From positions 35,939 to 99,938 of the forward strand of contig JBPPNC010000033.1 of NCBI GenBank assembly GCA_051306365.1: a stretch of DNA of 64,000 bases, written 5' to 3'. Position 1 is the first letter of the stretch. The number at the start of each line of letters is the position of its first letter. The position numbers were made by a program, and so were the translations under genes. This document shows, piece by piece, positions 53,832 to 61,336 of the stretch. A model generated the notes under the pieces. It ran no database searches and was not told the origin of the DNA. It was given only the letters and a program-made list of their open reading frames with translations. The DNA comes from Svornostia sp051306365 (lineage in GTDB: Bacteria > Actinomycetota > Thermoleophilia > Solirubrobacterales > Solirubrobacteraceae).

Positions 53832-54437
53832 TCAGCGCCGGCCGCGAAGGCGCAGCCGCGCCTGCATCACGGCCATCATCGCCACCGACCCCGCGGTGCC
53901 GATCGCGACGCCCCTGAGCAGCTGCCGCGTGTCGAGCTCCGGGTCACGCAGCAGGCGCACGATGCCCGCAATCCCGAGCGGCAGCATCACCAGGACGCCG
54001 GTGACCGCCCCCGGGTTGTACGCCTTCGCGCGCACGAACTGGCCGCCGTGCAGCGCCGCGTTGCCGACGTCCATCGACAGCACGACCGTGGCCAACGCCG
54101 GGTGCCTGCGCCCCAGGACCGCCCCGAGCAGCGTCAGGGTCCACCCGATCTGCGTGTTGATGAAGCACCCCAGCGGCCGCGTGATGGGGAACTCGTCCTC
54201 GCCGCTGCCGGCGACCTCGCGGTTGAACCACGGGAGGAACCCGCCGGGCACCACCCACTCCTCGGTCTGATGGCAGAACAGGACGGGCAACGGGAGCCAG
54301 AGCGCCCATCGCCCGTCCTGCTTCAGCCAGTCACGAGCGGCGTACGCGACGGCGGCGGAGGGTGCCGCAGCCGTTGCTGCCACCCACGGCCACCGGCCGT
54401 GAGTCTCGCGTGTGCGCAGAGCGGGAGGCATGCGCAT
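53832..54437 (-). CDS. HXXEE-domain membrane protein
   Basis: A 201-aa membrane protein. It carries the HXXEE motif (HQTEEW) in LPVLFCHQTEEWVVPGGF, the hallmark of PF13787, and about five hydrophobic segments. The role of the family is unknown. Two ATGs are possible at the start, 54437 or 54431. It is divergent from tRNA-Gly with no clear promoter. The end of a decayed DUF218 gene converges on its stop. Confidence 0.75.
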   Translation of the reverse strand: MRMPPALRTRETHGRWPWVAATAAAPSAAVAYAARDWLKQDGRWALWLPLPVLFCHQTEEWVVPGGFLPWFNREVAGSGEDEFPITRPLGCFINTQIGWTLTLLGAVLGRRHPALATVVLSMDVGNAALHGGQFVRAKAYNPGAVTGVLVMLPLGIAGIVRLLRDPELDTRQLLRGVAIGTAGSVAMMAVMQARLRLRGRR

Positions 54438-54503
54438 CGGGGGCCCATCGGCGAATGCGGCGCAGGACTTGAGCCCTGATCGCAAGCGGGCCTGCGGGGC
54501 CGC

Positions 54504-54509
54504 TATCAT
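54504..54509 (+). promoter_or_regulatory. -10 box of tRNA-Gly
   Basis: TATCAT lies 11 nt before the tRNA 5' end. The -35 region (54481-54486) is not a good match. Confidence 0.4.
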
Positions 54510-54520
54510 CGCTTCTCCTC

Positions 54521-54594
54521 GCGGATGTAGCTCAGTTGGCTAGAGCGTCTGCTTGCCATGCAGAAGGTCGAGGGTTCGAGTCCCTTCATCCGCT
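54521..54594 (+). tRNA. tRNA-Gly(GCC)
   Basis: A 74-nt gene with acceptor GCGGATG/CATCCGC, D stem GCTC/GAGC, anticodon stem TCTGC/GCAGA with loop TTGCCAT (anticodon GCC) and T arm with TTCGAGT. The discriminator is U. CCA is not encoded. A hairpin terminator follows. Confidence 0.96.
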
Positions 54595-54599
54595 TCACC

Positions 54600-54625
54600 G
54601 AAAGGCCCGCAACCGCGGGCCTTTC
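54600..54625 (+). terminator. hairpin after tRNA-Gly
   Basis: GAAAGGCCCGC and GCGGGCCTTTC form a perfect 11-bp stem with an AACC loop directly after tRNA-Gly. There is no long T-run, but the stem is strong. The next 130 nt to the PIN gene hold no gene that I can see. Confidence 0.6.
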
Positions 54626-54778
54626 GCGTTTCTGGAGCAGCCCGCTGCGTGAGGTCGCAGAAGGTTCACGGGCTCTACTGCCCGGTCGGGCGGAAGTCTC
54701 CGGGCGCGGCCACCGGCCGCATCCCGCGGGGCCTCCTCGCTCCTCCTGCCCCGCTACGTTGCGCCCATCCTCGCCGTG

Positions 54779-55165
54779 ATGATCGACACCATGGTCTTCG
54801 ACGCCGTCGCCGACGACCCCGAGACGCGTGAGGCCATCACCGCGGCGACGCGCGACCGGCGCATCGCGCTCTTCACGACCCAGATCCAGGAGGACCAGCT
54901 CGCGGCGATTCCCGACCCCGCACGGCGCAAGCGCCTGCGCGCACTCCCCCGCGAGGTACTCCCGCCCGTGTCTGCCGACGGCGGCGAACTCGTCAACGCC
55001 GTGCACGCCGGCCAGAACAAGCACATGGCCGACGCGATCATCGCCGGCACCGCGCTGGCCCGCTGCGATGTCCTCGTGACCGAGGATGCGCGCCTGACCG
55101 AGCGCGCCGGCGCGCTCGGACTCGAGGTCTGGAACATCCAGCGCCTCCTCGGCTGGATCGCGTGA
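54779..55165 (+). CDS. PIN-domain protein, no antitoxin seen
   Basis: A 128-aa protein with the PIN nuclease layout: an acidic residue in MIDTMVFD at the start, QIQEDQLAAI, then NKHMADAIIAGTALARCDVL and VTEDARL, giving the acidic residues that bind the metal in PIN ribonucleases. TACGTT at 54755-54760 is a possible -10, and no ribosome binding site is present. PIN proteins are often toxins with a small upstream antitoxin; none is visible here. The 157 nt after its stop show no gene. Confidence 0.65.
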   Translation: MIDTMVFDAVADDPETREAITAATRDRRIALFTTQIQEDQLAAIPDPARRKRLRALPREVLPPVSADGGELVNAVHAGQNKHMADAIIAGTALARCDVLVTEDARLTERAGALGLEVWNIQRLLGWIA

Positions 55166-55322
55166 TCCCTCACCCGTTCGGATCCCCCATCCCCAGGTTT
55201 CAGGAATCCAGGAGGACGCCGCCTGGACACAGGCGCGAAGCGCCACGGACCGACCGTCATGCTCATCAAGAGCAGACCTTCACCACTGAAGCCGCCATGC
55301 GCACGACCGGGCACGTAGGCCC

Positions 55323-55625
55323 TCAGTCCGCGGTGACGTCGAGGCGCAGCGTCACGACGTCGCCGGCCTCGACGCGCTCCTTCCGGCGAACGTCGCCCTT
55401 GACCGGCAACAGGTAAGACCCGCGCTCCGTGTCGGGAAACACCGACGTCTCCCACGAGCTGGTGCCGAGCGTCGGCCGGACGGGCACGGACCCGAAGCCG
55501 CCCGCACGCCCGAAGCGGAACTCGATCTCGTCGGCGACGTCCTCCGGGAGCGTGATGAAGTGCCACGCCGCCTTGCCCGCGGATCGCCAGATCTCGGCCT
55601 CGAAGGTGTACGTCGCGTCGCTCAG
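55323..55625 (-). CDS. DUF1905 family protein
   Basis: A 100-aa protein of the DUF1905 family (PF08922): AEIWRSAGKAAWHFITLPED, then FGSVPVRPTLGTSSWETSVF, GSYLLPVKGDVRRKERVEAG and the end VTLRLDVTAD. The start is best read as CTG at 55625, overlapping the stop of the upstream gene (CTGA), because no ATG, GTG or TTG precedes the family sequence and GGAGG lies 9 nt upstream. It is translated with the DUF5718 gene. A decayed duplicate lies at 59663-59916. Confidence 0.8.
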   Translation of the reverse strand: MSDATYTFEAEIWRSAGKAAWHFITLPEDVADEIEFRFGRAGGFGSVPVRPTLGTSSWETSVFPDTERGSYLLPVKGDVRRKERVEAGDVVTLRLDVTAD

Positions 55626-56485
55626 CGCCCCGCCTCCACGACGACCTGCCGCAGGACGGACGCGGCCAGCCCGTCCTCGAAGCGGCGGCGCACCGCGTCC
55701 TCCACGCGCTCGGGCGTGTGCTGGACGCCGTCGTAGACCACGACGATCGCCTCGTCGCCGGCCTGCAGGAAGGTCGTCTCGCCGACCTCCGTGTAGCGCG
55801 TCGCGCCGATGCCGATGAGGACCTGGGCAGGGAGCTTGACGTCGCGCAAGTATGCACCGACGGGCTCCAGCGGCGTGCCCTCGCCACCCTCCTGATGGTT
55901 GAGCCGGTCGACGATCCAGTCCAGAAGCTGGGCGCCGTAGTACGAGTAGCCGGCCAGCGGGCTGTCGACGCCGTAGGCCGACGTCTCGCCGCCGCGGCGC
56001 AGGAAGCACGCCAGGCGGAACCCCGCCGTCGGTCCATCTGCTGACAGGTCGGTGATCGCGAACGCAGCACGCGCCACGCCCTTCGACGCCGCCCCCCAGT
56101 TCTTCTTGTGGCTGATCTTCGCGGCGCCCGGCCGGCGGATCGAGCAGTCGTTGAACGCGGCGATGGCGACCGGCGCGAGGCCGGTGACCGCGCCGTCATC
56201 CGCGTAGGCGACGTCGCAGAGCACCCCGACCTCGGGCTCGATCTGGAGGTTCAGCGGCTCATCCGACGCGGGCAGCTCAACCCGGTCGTGCGCGAGCGGG
56301 AACGCACCGAGGAACGTCTCGGAGCCCGGCAGGTACCACGGGAAGATGCCCTTCGGCGCCTCGACGCCGGCCTGACCGACGCCGACGAAGTCCGCGGCCT
56401 CGCCCGCCTGCTCGAGGTGCCCGGCGAAGTTCCCGGCGACGCCGATCCCGGCGGCGGCGCGCAGCGCATCGAGGTCCAGCTGCAT
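55622..56485 (-). CDS. DUF5718 family protein
   Basis: A 287-aa protein resembling the DUF5718 family. The N-terminus ALRAAAGIGVAGNFAGHLEQ, then AGEAADFVGVG, and later PEVGVLCDVAYADDGAV and FNDCSIRRPGAAKISHKKNW are its main landmarks. The fold may be related to fumarylacetoacetate hydrolases. TAGGGT lies 7 nt before the ATG with no ribosome binding site, so it is probably leaderless. It is coupled to DUF1905 and divergent from DUF2236. A decayed copy of its first 40 codons lies at 59.9 kb. Confidence 0.8.
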   Translation of the reverse strand: MQLDLDALRAAAGIGVAGNFAGHLEQAGEAADFVGVGQAGVEAPKGIFPWYLPGSETFLGAFPLAHDRVELPASDEPLNLQIEPEVGVLCDVAYADDGAVTGLAPVAIAAFNDCSIRRPGAAKISHKKNWGAASKGVARAAFAITDLSADGPTAGFRLACFLRRGGETSAYGVDSPLAGYSYYGAQLLDWIVDRLNHQEGGEGTPLEPVGAYLRDVKLPAQVLIGIGATRYTEVGETTFLQAGDEAIVVVYDGVQHTPERVEDAVRRRFEDGLAASVLRQVVVEAGR

Positions 56486-56492
56486 GACTGCG

Positions 56493-56536
56493 ACCCTACG
56501 CACCTTGTTGACATCGTATGTTGTCAATTGCATCAT
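56493..56536. promoter_or_regulatory. divergent promoters with an inverted repeat between DUF5718 and DUF2236
   Basis: On the plus strand TTGACA at 56508-56513, a 17-nt spacer, and CATCAT at 56531-56536 lie 6 nt before ATG 56543. On the minus strand TAGGGT at 56498-56493 lies 7 nt before ATG 56485. TTGACA and TGTCAA (56522-56527) form an inverted repeat with an 8-nt spacer, so a regulator could cover both promoters. Confidence 0.5.
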
Positions 56537-56542
56537 CCGTGC

Positions 56543-57352
56543 ATGACCCCGAGTTCGGACACCGGTTACCTCGGCCCCGCCGCCGTGACGTGGCCGGTCC
56601 TCAGCCACCCCGGCGCGCTCATCGGCGGGCTGCGTGCACTGCTCATCCAGTCGCTGCACCCCCTCGCGATGGCCGGAGTCGCACAGCACAGCGACTACCG
56701 CAACCGCGCACTGAGCCGGCTGCAGCGCACGGCCGCATACGTCGGGGCGACAGCGTTCGGCACCGTCGAGACCGCGGACGAGGCCGCGGCGCGCGTCCGG
56801 CGCATGCACCAGCGTGTCCGCGGCATCGACCCCGTCACCGGCAAGGCCTACAGCGCGGATGACCCCGAGACGCAGGTATGGGTCCACGCCGTCGAGTGGC
56901 ACTCATTCCTCGCTGCCCACCGGGCCTTTGGGCCGCAGCTGACGCCCGGCGAAGAGGACGCGTACCTCGCCGAGGGCGTCGTCATCGCCGCGCTCGTCGG
57001 CGCCCGCGAGGAGGACGTCCCCGCCTCGGTCGCACAGATGCGCGAGTACTTCGCGTCCGTGCGCCCCTCCCTGTGCGTCAGCAGCGCCGCACGGGACTCC
57101 ATCAGCTTCGTCTCCTCCCCGCCCATCACCCGCGAGCTCCTGCCCTACCAGCTGCCGCTGCGCGTGTTCTCCAGCGCCGCGCTCGCCCTCGTGCCCCGGG
57201 ACCTCCGGCGCCTCGCCGGAATCGACCGGCCGGCCGCCGTGGACGTCGCCGCGATCGCGATGGCCCGCCCGTGGCTGGAACTCATGCGCACGCCCATCGG
57301 CGCGCGGCTCGCGACCTCCGTGGTGGGCGAGTCGCTCCCGCGCCCCGCGTGA
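56543..57352 (+). CDS. DUF2236 / MpaB-family oxygenase-like protein
   Basis: A 269-aa protein of the DUF2236 family, which includes latex-clearing oxygenases and MpaB. The landmarks SHPGALIGGLRALLIQSLHP, the heme-binding His region (LHPLAMAGVAQHSDYR), VHAVEWHSFLAAHRAFG and the C-terminal PLRVFSSAALALVP are present. Substrate unknown. It starts with a strong-looking promoter and no ribosome binding site (leaderless). After it come 128 nt with a 33-codon open frame (57378-57479) that looks like remnant text. Confidence 0.85.
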   Translation: MTPSSDTGYLGPAAVTWPVLSHPGALIGGLRALLIQSLHPLAMAGVAQHSDYRNRALSRLQRTAAYVGATAFGTVETADEAAARVRRMHQRVRGIDPVTGKAYSADDPETQVWVHAVEWHSFLAAHRAFGPQLTPGEEDAYLAEGVVIAALVGAREEDVPASVAQMREYFASVRPSLCVSSAARDSISFVSSPPITRELLPYQLPLRVFSSAALALVPRDLRRLAGIDRPAAVDVAAIAMARPWLELMRTPIGARLATSVVGESLPRPA

Positions 57353-57506
57353 CCGCGCCGAAGGCGCGCACGGGCCGATGACCGTCGCGGCGATGCGCGA
57401 CCGCCGCGCCGAGCTCGGCGTCACCGGGCCCGGGATCACCCGGCGCCCGGTGCGCCTGCGAGAGGCCACCGCGGCGTAACGCGGGGGCTGGCGCCGCGCG
57501 GCCAAC

Positions 57507-57644
57507 CGCGCGGCGTCGAGCGCCTGGTTGACCAGCGCGTCGGCATGCGAGTTCTGCGCGCTTGGCAACGTGCGGACCTTCCAGGCGCGCTGCTGCTGGG
57601 CCTGGCACGCGCCAGGGAGCTTGGTGCGCGGGAGGTCGAGGTCG
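57507..57644. pseudogene. scrambled remnant of an RNase HI gene
   Basis: At 57507-57586 the minus strand reads VRTLPSAQNSHADALVNQAL, matching residues 111-130 of the intact RNase HI gene at 59929-60330 (about 75 nt with a few mismatches). Directly next to it, at 57586-57644, the plus strand reads ALLLGLARARELGAREVEV, matching residues 51-69 of the same protein, with about 90% nucleotide identity. The two pieces are in opposite orientation, so the copy has suffered an inversion as well as deletion. The text that follows, GLRFLELRPGDDQIIGQY, may be a PilZ-like remnant. Confidence 0.75.
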
Positions 57645-57787
57645 CCCGGGCAGAGCCCGGCGGCCGCTGCGGCCTGCGGTTCCTCGAACTGCGCCCCGGC
57701 GACGACCAGATCATCGGGCAGTACTCGCCGATCTCCAGCGCGACAAGCTCTCGACGTCGCTGCGCTGACCGCAGCCGCCCCGCGCAG

Positions 57788-57793
57788 TACCGT
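57788..57793 (+). promoter_or_regulatory. -10 box of leaderless thioredoxin gene
   Basis: TACCGT ends 7 nt before ATG 57801 and no ribosome binding site is seen. Confidence 0.5.
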
Positions 57794-57800
57794 CGTTCCC

Positions 57801-58226
57801 ATGTCCGCGATCGTCCCGTGCTCCTCCTGTGGGGCCAGGAACCGCGTCGGCGCCGTCGCCAGCGGCTACCCGCGCTGCGCGAAGTGCAAGACCCCGCTGC
57901 CGTGGCTCGTCGACGCCGACACCGAGTCCTTCGCCGAGGAGACGCAGGCGTCCGTCCCCGTCGTCGTCGATTTCTGGGCCGCCTGGTGCGGCCCGTGCCG
58001 CATGATCGCGCCAGTGCTCCAAGACCTCGCGACGCGCCACGCCGGGCGCCTGAAGGTCGTGAAGGTCGACGTCGACGCGAACCCGCAGCTGGCCGCCCGT
58101 TACGGCGCGCAGTCCATTCCGCTGCTCGTCGCGCTGCAGGATGACAAGGAGGTCGACCGCATCGTCGGCGCCCTTCCGCCGGCGGCGCTCGAGGCGCGGA
58201 TCGCGCCGCTGCTCGCGGAGCGGTAG
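57801..58226 (+). CDS. thioredoxin with N-terminal zinc ribbon (thioredoxin 2 type)
   Basis: A 141-aa thioredoxin of the Trx2/TrxC type. Cysteines at 7, 10, 26 and 29 form a zinc ribbon (CSSC ... CAKC). The active site is WCGPC at residues 62-66 in VVVDFWAAWCGPCRMIAPVL, with the cis-Pro in QSIPLL. The zinc form is linked to oxidative-stress defence in other bacteria. It is cytoplasmic. The region upstream carries the remains of an RNase HI copy. Confidence 0.93.
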   Translation: MSAIVPCSSCGARNRVGAVASGYPRCAKCKTPLPWLVDADTESFAEETQASVPVVVDFWAAWCGPCRMIAPVLQDLATRHAGRLKVVKVDVDANPQLAARYGAQSIPLLVALQDDKEVDRIVGALPPAALEARIAPLLAER

Positions 58227-58363
58227 CGCACGATCCTCCCGCGGCGTCAGCCCCGGAGGCGCTCGCGGGAAGCCCGCAGGCGAGAGGGTGGTGCCCACCG
58301 ACGTTGGGTCGCCTCGCGTCTGGTTGTATGTGTCGCTCCGAACGCAAGACCGAGAGGCTGCGC

Positions 58364-59638
58364 ATGTCATCCAACGCCCGATCCGGGTCATCGTCGGGAC
58401 ACGAGCCTGCTGAGGCAGGCGCCGCGCCACTGCTCGTGATTCTCCTCGGAGTGGCTGTCGTCGTCGCCGCGATCGTCGCATTCGTCGTGACGGATTCGGA
58501 CACGGTCAGAGCCGTCGCGCTGGTGCTGGAGGCCGTGATCACCGTTGGTCTCATCGCCTACCTCTACCGCCTGCTCACCCGCACTCTCGGGGCCGCGGCG
58601 CCCCCGCCCGCCGAGCCCTCGATGCCGCTCGGCGCCGAGGTATCCGGCGAACGCCTGCACTCGGTCATCGTGATCGCGCTGCGTGACGCGCACGCGCTGC
58701 AGCGCGGCGTGGGGCACTTCACCGAGGCGGCGCTGGACGGGCTCGACGCGAGCGGGGTCGGCGCGGGTGAGGTCTACGAGATCCTCGAGCGCCAGCGCGC
58801 CGCGGCCGCTGACGACGAGGGCCGGATCAGCGAGCGGCTGGCGGGGCTCGGCCAGGCACGTGGGCGGCTAGCCGACGACGAGCTGCTCGTGGGTGAATGG
58901 ATGTACGAGCGGCTGCTGGCTCACAACGTCCTCACGAATGCACGCCACGCCTTCGGCCTCGCGCACCTCGCGGCGACGACGTACGCGATGCTCGAGCGGC
59001 TCGCGGCCACGGCCGGGGACGAGGAGACCCGGCGGCTGGCGGCCGGCGGCCGGGCCGGCGCGGAGACCCTGGCGGCGGACTGGGCGGGCGCCTGGGATGC
59101 CGTGCTCGACGCCGCCGAGGCCGACGGCGCGGGACGCAACGCGACCCACGAGCTGCTCGGCGAGGCCGAGGGCATGGAGCAGATGCGCACGCGGCTGCTG
59201 ACCGTCACCGCCGGCCAGAGTCGCCAGGCGGGGATCGCATCCGGGGCCGATGAGGCCGGGCTGGGTCGTCTCGTCGAGGGGATCGATCAGGAGCGCGCCG
59301 AGGTCGACGAGCACCTGCGCCTCCTCCGCGGCCGGCTGCAGGAGCTCGGCGAGCGTCCCTCGCGCGTGCGCGGCTGGGAGACGTTCGCTGCGGCACGAAC
59401 CGCGGCGATGTCGCAGCACGTGCGCGGGTACAAGCTCGCGCGGGACGTCCGTGACGTCATCGCCTCGGATGAGCTCGAGGTCGCAACGTACGAACTGCTC
59501 AAGCGGGCCGCCGAGAGGGACGGCGACACGCTGACCGCGGAGCTCGCGTCCAGACTGCGCGACCATGCCACCGAAGGTGCGTTCCGTGGCGCGGAAGGGC
59601 TCGACGAAGCGTTGGAGATCGCGCTCCTGGCCGAGTGA
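58364..59638 (+). CDS. membrane-anchored protein with DUF892-like helical domain
   Basis: A 424-aa protein. Two hydrophobic segments at about residues 22-43 and 50-70 anchor it in the membrane. The large C-terminal part is helical and resembles the ferritin-like DUF892 (YciE/YciF) family: WMYERLLAHNVLTNARHAFG and LAHLAATTYAMLERLAATAG, and a second related copy near residues 330-420 (RTAAMSQHVRGYKLARDVRD, TYELLKRAAERDGD). GAGAGG lies 6 nt before ATG 58364. Function unknown; a stress role is plausible from the family. Confidence 0.65.
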   Translation: MSSNARSGSSSGHEPAEAGAAPLLVILLGVAVVVAAIVAFVVTDSDTVRAVALVLEAVITVGLIAYLYRLLTRTLGAAAPPPAEPSMPLGAEVSGERLHSVIVIALRDAHALQRGVGHFTEAALDGLDASGVGAGEVYEILERQRAAAADDEGRISERLAGLGQARGRLADDELLVGEWMYERLLAHNVLTNARHAFGLAHLAATTYAMLERLAATAGDEETRRLAAGGRAGAETLAADWAGAWDAVLDAAEADGAGRNATHELLGEAEGMEQMRTRLLTVTAGQSRQAGIASGADEAGLGRLVEGIDQERAEVDEHLRLLRGRLQELGERPSRVRGWETFAAARTAAMSQHVRGYKLARDVRDVIASDELEVATYELLKRAAERDGDTLTAELASRLRDHATEGAFRGAEGLDEALEIALLAE

Positions 59639-59662
59639 GCGCACGCGGCGTCGGCCGCGGCC

Positions 59663-59916
59663 TCAGCTCGCGTCGACGTCGAGCCGGACGGTCACCGTCC
59701 TCGGCCTCCACGCCCTCGACGCGCCGCACCGCGGCCTTCAGCGGCAGCAGGTACGAGTCGCGCTTCGTGTCAGCGAAGAGCGATGGGCGCCTCGGCGGCG
59801 ACGGACCCGATGCCGGCGAAGTCCGCCGCCTCCCCCGCCTGCTCGGGGTGTCCCGCGAAGTTGCCCGCGACGCCGATTCCGGCGGCGGCGCGCAGCGCAT
59901 CCAGGTTGAGCTGCAT
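59663..59916 (-). pseudogene. decayed DUF5718-DUF1905 copy with internal deletion
   Basis: From ATG 59916 the minus strand reads MQLNLDALRAAAGIGVAGNF then AGHPEQAGEAADFAGIG, matching the first 35 residues of the DUF5718 protein. After 48 codons there is a TGA, and another frame continues with DTKRDSYLLPLKAAVRRVEG and, after one more shift, VTVRLDVDAS, matching the last 30 residues of DUF1905. About 1 kb is missing between the two parts. The fragment lies directly downstream of the RNase HI gene. Confidence 0.85.
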
Positions 59917-59928
59917 GCATTGAACCGG

Positions 59929-60330
59929 CTACCGCGCCGCGTCGAGCGCCTGGTTGACCAGGGCGTCGGCGTGCGAGTTCTGCGCGCGCGGCACCGTGCG
60001 GACCTTCCAGGCGTCGAACCCGCGCAGCACGTCCAGCGCGGCGGCGTGCAGCGGCTTCATGTCCGCGTGCTTGACCTTGTACTGGCCGTTGACCTGCTTG
60101 GCGATGAGCTCGGAGTCGTTGACGACCTCGACCTCCCGCGCGCCGAGCTCCTTGGCGCGCGCCAGGCCCAGCAGCAGCGCGCGGTACTCGGCGACGTTGT
60201 TCGTGCAGACCCCGAGGGTCTCGGCCGACTCGTCGAGGACCTCGCCCTCAGGCGTGGAGACGACGGCGCCGGCGGCTGCGGGTCCCGGATTGCCGCGCGA
60301 GCCGCCGTCGACGTGGACGACGACCTTCAC
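59929..60330 (-). CDS. rnhA: RNase HI-like protein
   Basis: A 133-aa RNase H of the short actinobacterial type, cutting RNA in RNA-DNA hybrids. The acidic residues fit the D-E-D-D set: Asp8 (VVHVDGGSRGNPGPAA), Glu48 (NNVAEYRALLLGL), Asp72 (VVNDSELIA) and Asp122 (NSHADALVNQ). The start is GTG 60330, overlapping the stop of the small upstream gene (GTGA). It is the third gene of an operon with a zinc-ribbon protein. An inactive scrambled copy lies at 57.5 kb. Confidence 0.9.
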   Translation of the reverse strand: MKVVVHVDGGSRGNPGPAAAGAVVSTPEGEVLDESAETLGVCTNNVAEYRALLLGLARAKELGAREVEVVNDSELIAKQVNGQYKVKHADMKPLHAAALDVLRGFDAWKVRTVPRAQNSHADALVNQALDAAR

Positions 60331-60551
60331 GCGGCGGGCGGATCGACCGGCGGGAACTCGCCGATCACGCGCGGGCGGCGGCGGTCGCGGACCACCCGCA
60401 GCGCGGGGCCATCGTTCTCCGTCGCCGGCCCGCGGCGCTCGCCCGACCGGCGATCCACGATCACCTTCACGTTCGGATCGTCGGCGTAGTACTCCTCGAG
60501 CTGCGCGAGCAGCTCGGGCGCCATCTCCTGGGGCACGACGCAGTAGATCAA
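60327..60551 (-). CDS. small hypothetical protein, 74 aa
   Basis: It starts at a TTG at 60551, overlapping the stop of the zinc-ribbon gene (TTGA). The first half reads MIYCVVPQEMAPELLAQLEE and YYADDPNVKVIVDRRSGERR, a compact alpha/beta fold; the rest is basic and Pro-rich (RDRRRPRVIGEFPP). Such a protein (predicted strand, helix, DRRSGERR loop) is seen in other Thermoleophilia in my recollection, with no known function. Coupled to rnhA downstream. Confidence 0.6.
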   Translation of the reverse strand: MIYCVVPQEMAPELLAQLEEYYADDPNVKVIVDRRSGERRGPATENDGPALRVVRDRRRPRVIGEFPPVDPPAA

Positions 60552-61327
60552 GCCGCCATCACCAACCCTCCACGCTCGTCGGCCGCGGCGTTCGCGGTCT
60601 GCTCCTCGACGGGCAGCTCGTCGAGCTCCGCCCCCTGGGCCATCAGCCGGACGCCGGACGCCTCGTCGGCGAGGTCGACCTCGTACCGGTACCAGCACAG
60701 CTCCCACGCCACGACGATCGAGACGATCGACCCCTCGGTGATCGAGGGACGGACGGCGACCACCGGCGCGCCGAGCGACCGGGCGATCCCCGAGACCCGC
60801 TGTGGCGCGTCACTGCGGTTGAAGATCTCCAGCGCCCGCTCGAGCTTCATCTGCGTGTTCGTCGGGACCGCGTGGACGGTGCGGTTCACGCGCTCGATCT
60901 CGACCTCGAGACGGCTCGCCTTCGCCTGCGCGGCCGAGGGCGCAGGTGCGGGGGCGGGGGCGGGCGCGGCCTCCGCGTAGGCGGGCTCGGCCAGCGGATC
61001 GAGGTCGTCGGCGGGCCACTCGTCCATCAGCGGAGCCGCGTCGGACAGCGTGGTCGGCGACGGGGTTCGCGGCGCGCCCTCGCGCCGGCGCAACCGGCGC
61101 AACAGTGAGCCGCGCCGCTCGCGGCCCTGGCCCCGCGAGCCCGCGGCGTCGCCGAGTCCTTCGCGGATCCAGCCCTCGTGCGTGGCGCGCTGGGTGCACA
61201 GCTCGCAGACGAGGCGCCGCGAGCCTCCGGCCAGGAACGGCTCGGAGTGCTCGCCGCGCAGCAGGGTGCGCCCGCAGACGTCGCACGAGACGGCCTGGTG
61301 ACGGGTGGTGATCGTCTTACGACTCAC
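60548..61327 (-). CDS. zinc-ribbon protein, first gene of the rnhA operon, 259 aa
   Basis: Residues 10-45 form a zinc ribbon (CDVCGRTLL ... CELCTQRA). Residues 50-140 are low complexity, rich in Arg, then Asp, Pro and Ala. Residues 145-235 are a folded domain (EIERVNRTVHAVPTNTQMKL to PSITEGSIVSIVVAWELCWY). I chose GTG 61327 because TATCCT lies 9 nt before it and no ribosome binding site is present; an upstream start would add 8 residues. The role is unknown; the zinc ribbon and basic stretch could bind nucleic acid. Confidence 0.7.
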   Translation of the reverse strand: MSRKTITTRHQAVSCDVCGRTLLRGEHSEPFLAGGSRRLVCELCTQRATHEGWIREGLGDAAGSRGQGRERRGSLLRRLRRREGAPRTPSPTTLSDAAPLMDEWPADDLDPLAEPAYAEAAPAPAPAPAPSAAQAKASRLEVEIERVNRTVHAVPTNTQMKLERALEIFNRSDAPQRVSGIARSLGAPVVAVRPSITEGSIVSIVVAWELCWYRYEVDLADEASGVRLMAQGAELDELPVEEQTANAAADERGGLVMAA

Positions 61328-61336
61328 GAGACGGCG

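Noticed and set aside
57378..57479. 33-codon open frame after the DUF2236 gene
   Set aside because: It has fair codon use but no ribosome binding site, and it lies in a region of gene remnants; I cannot support it as a gene.
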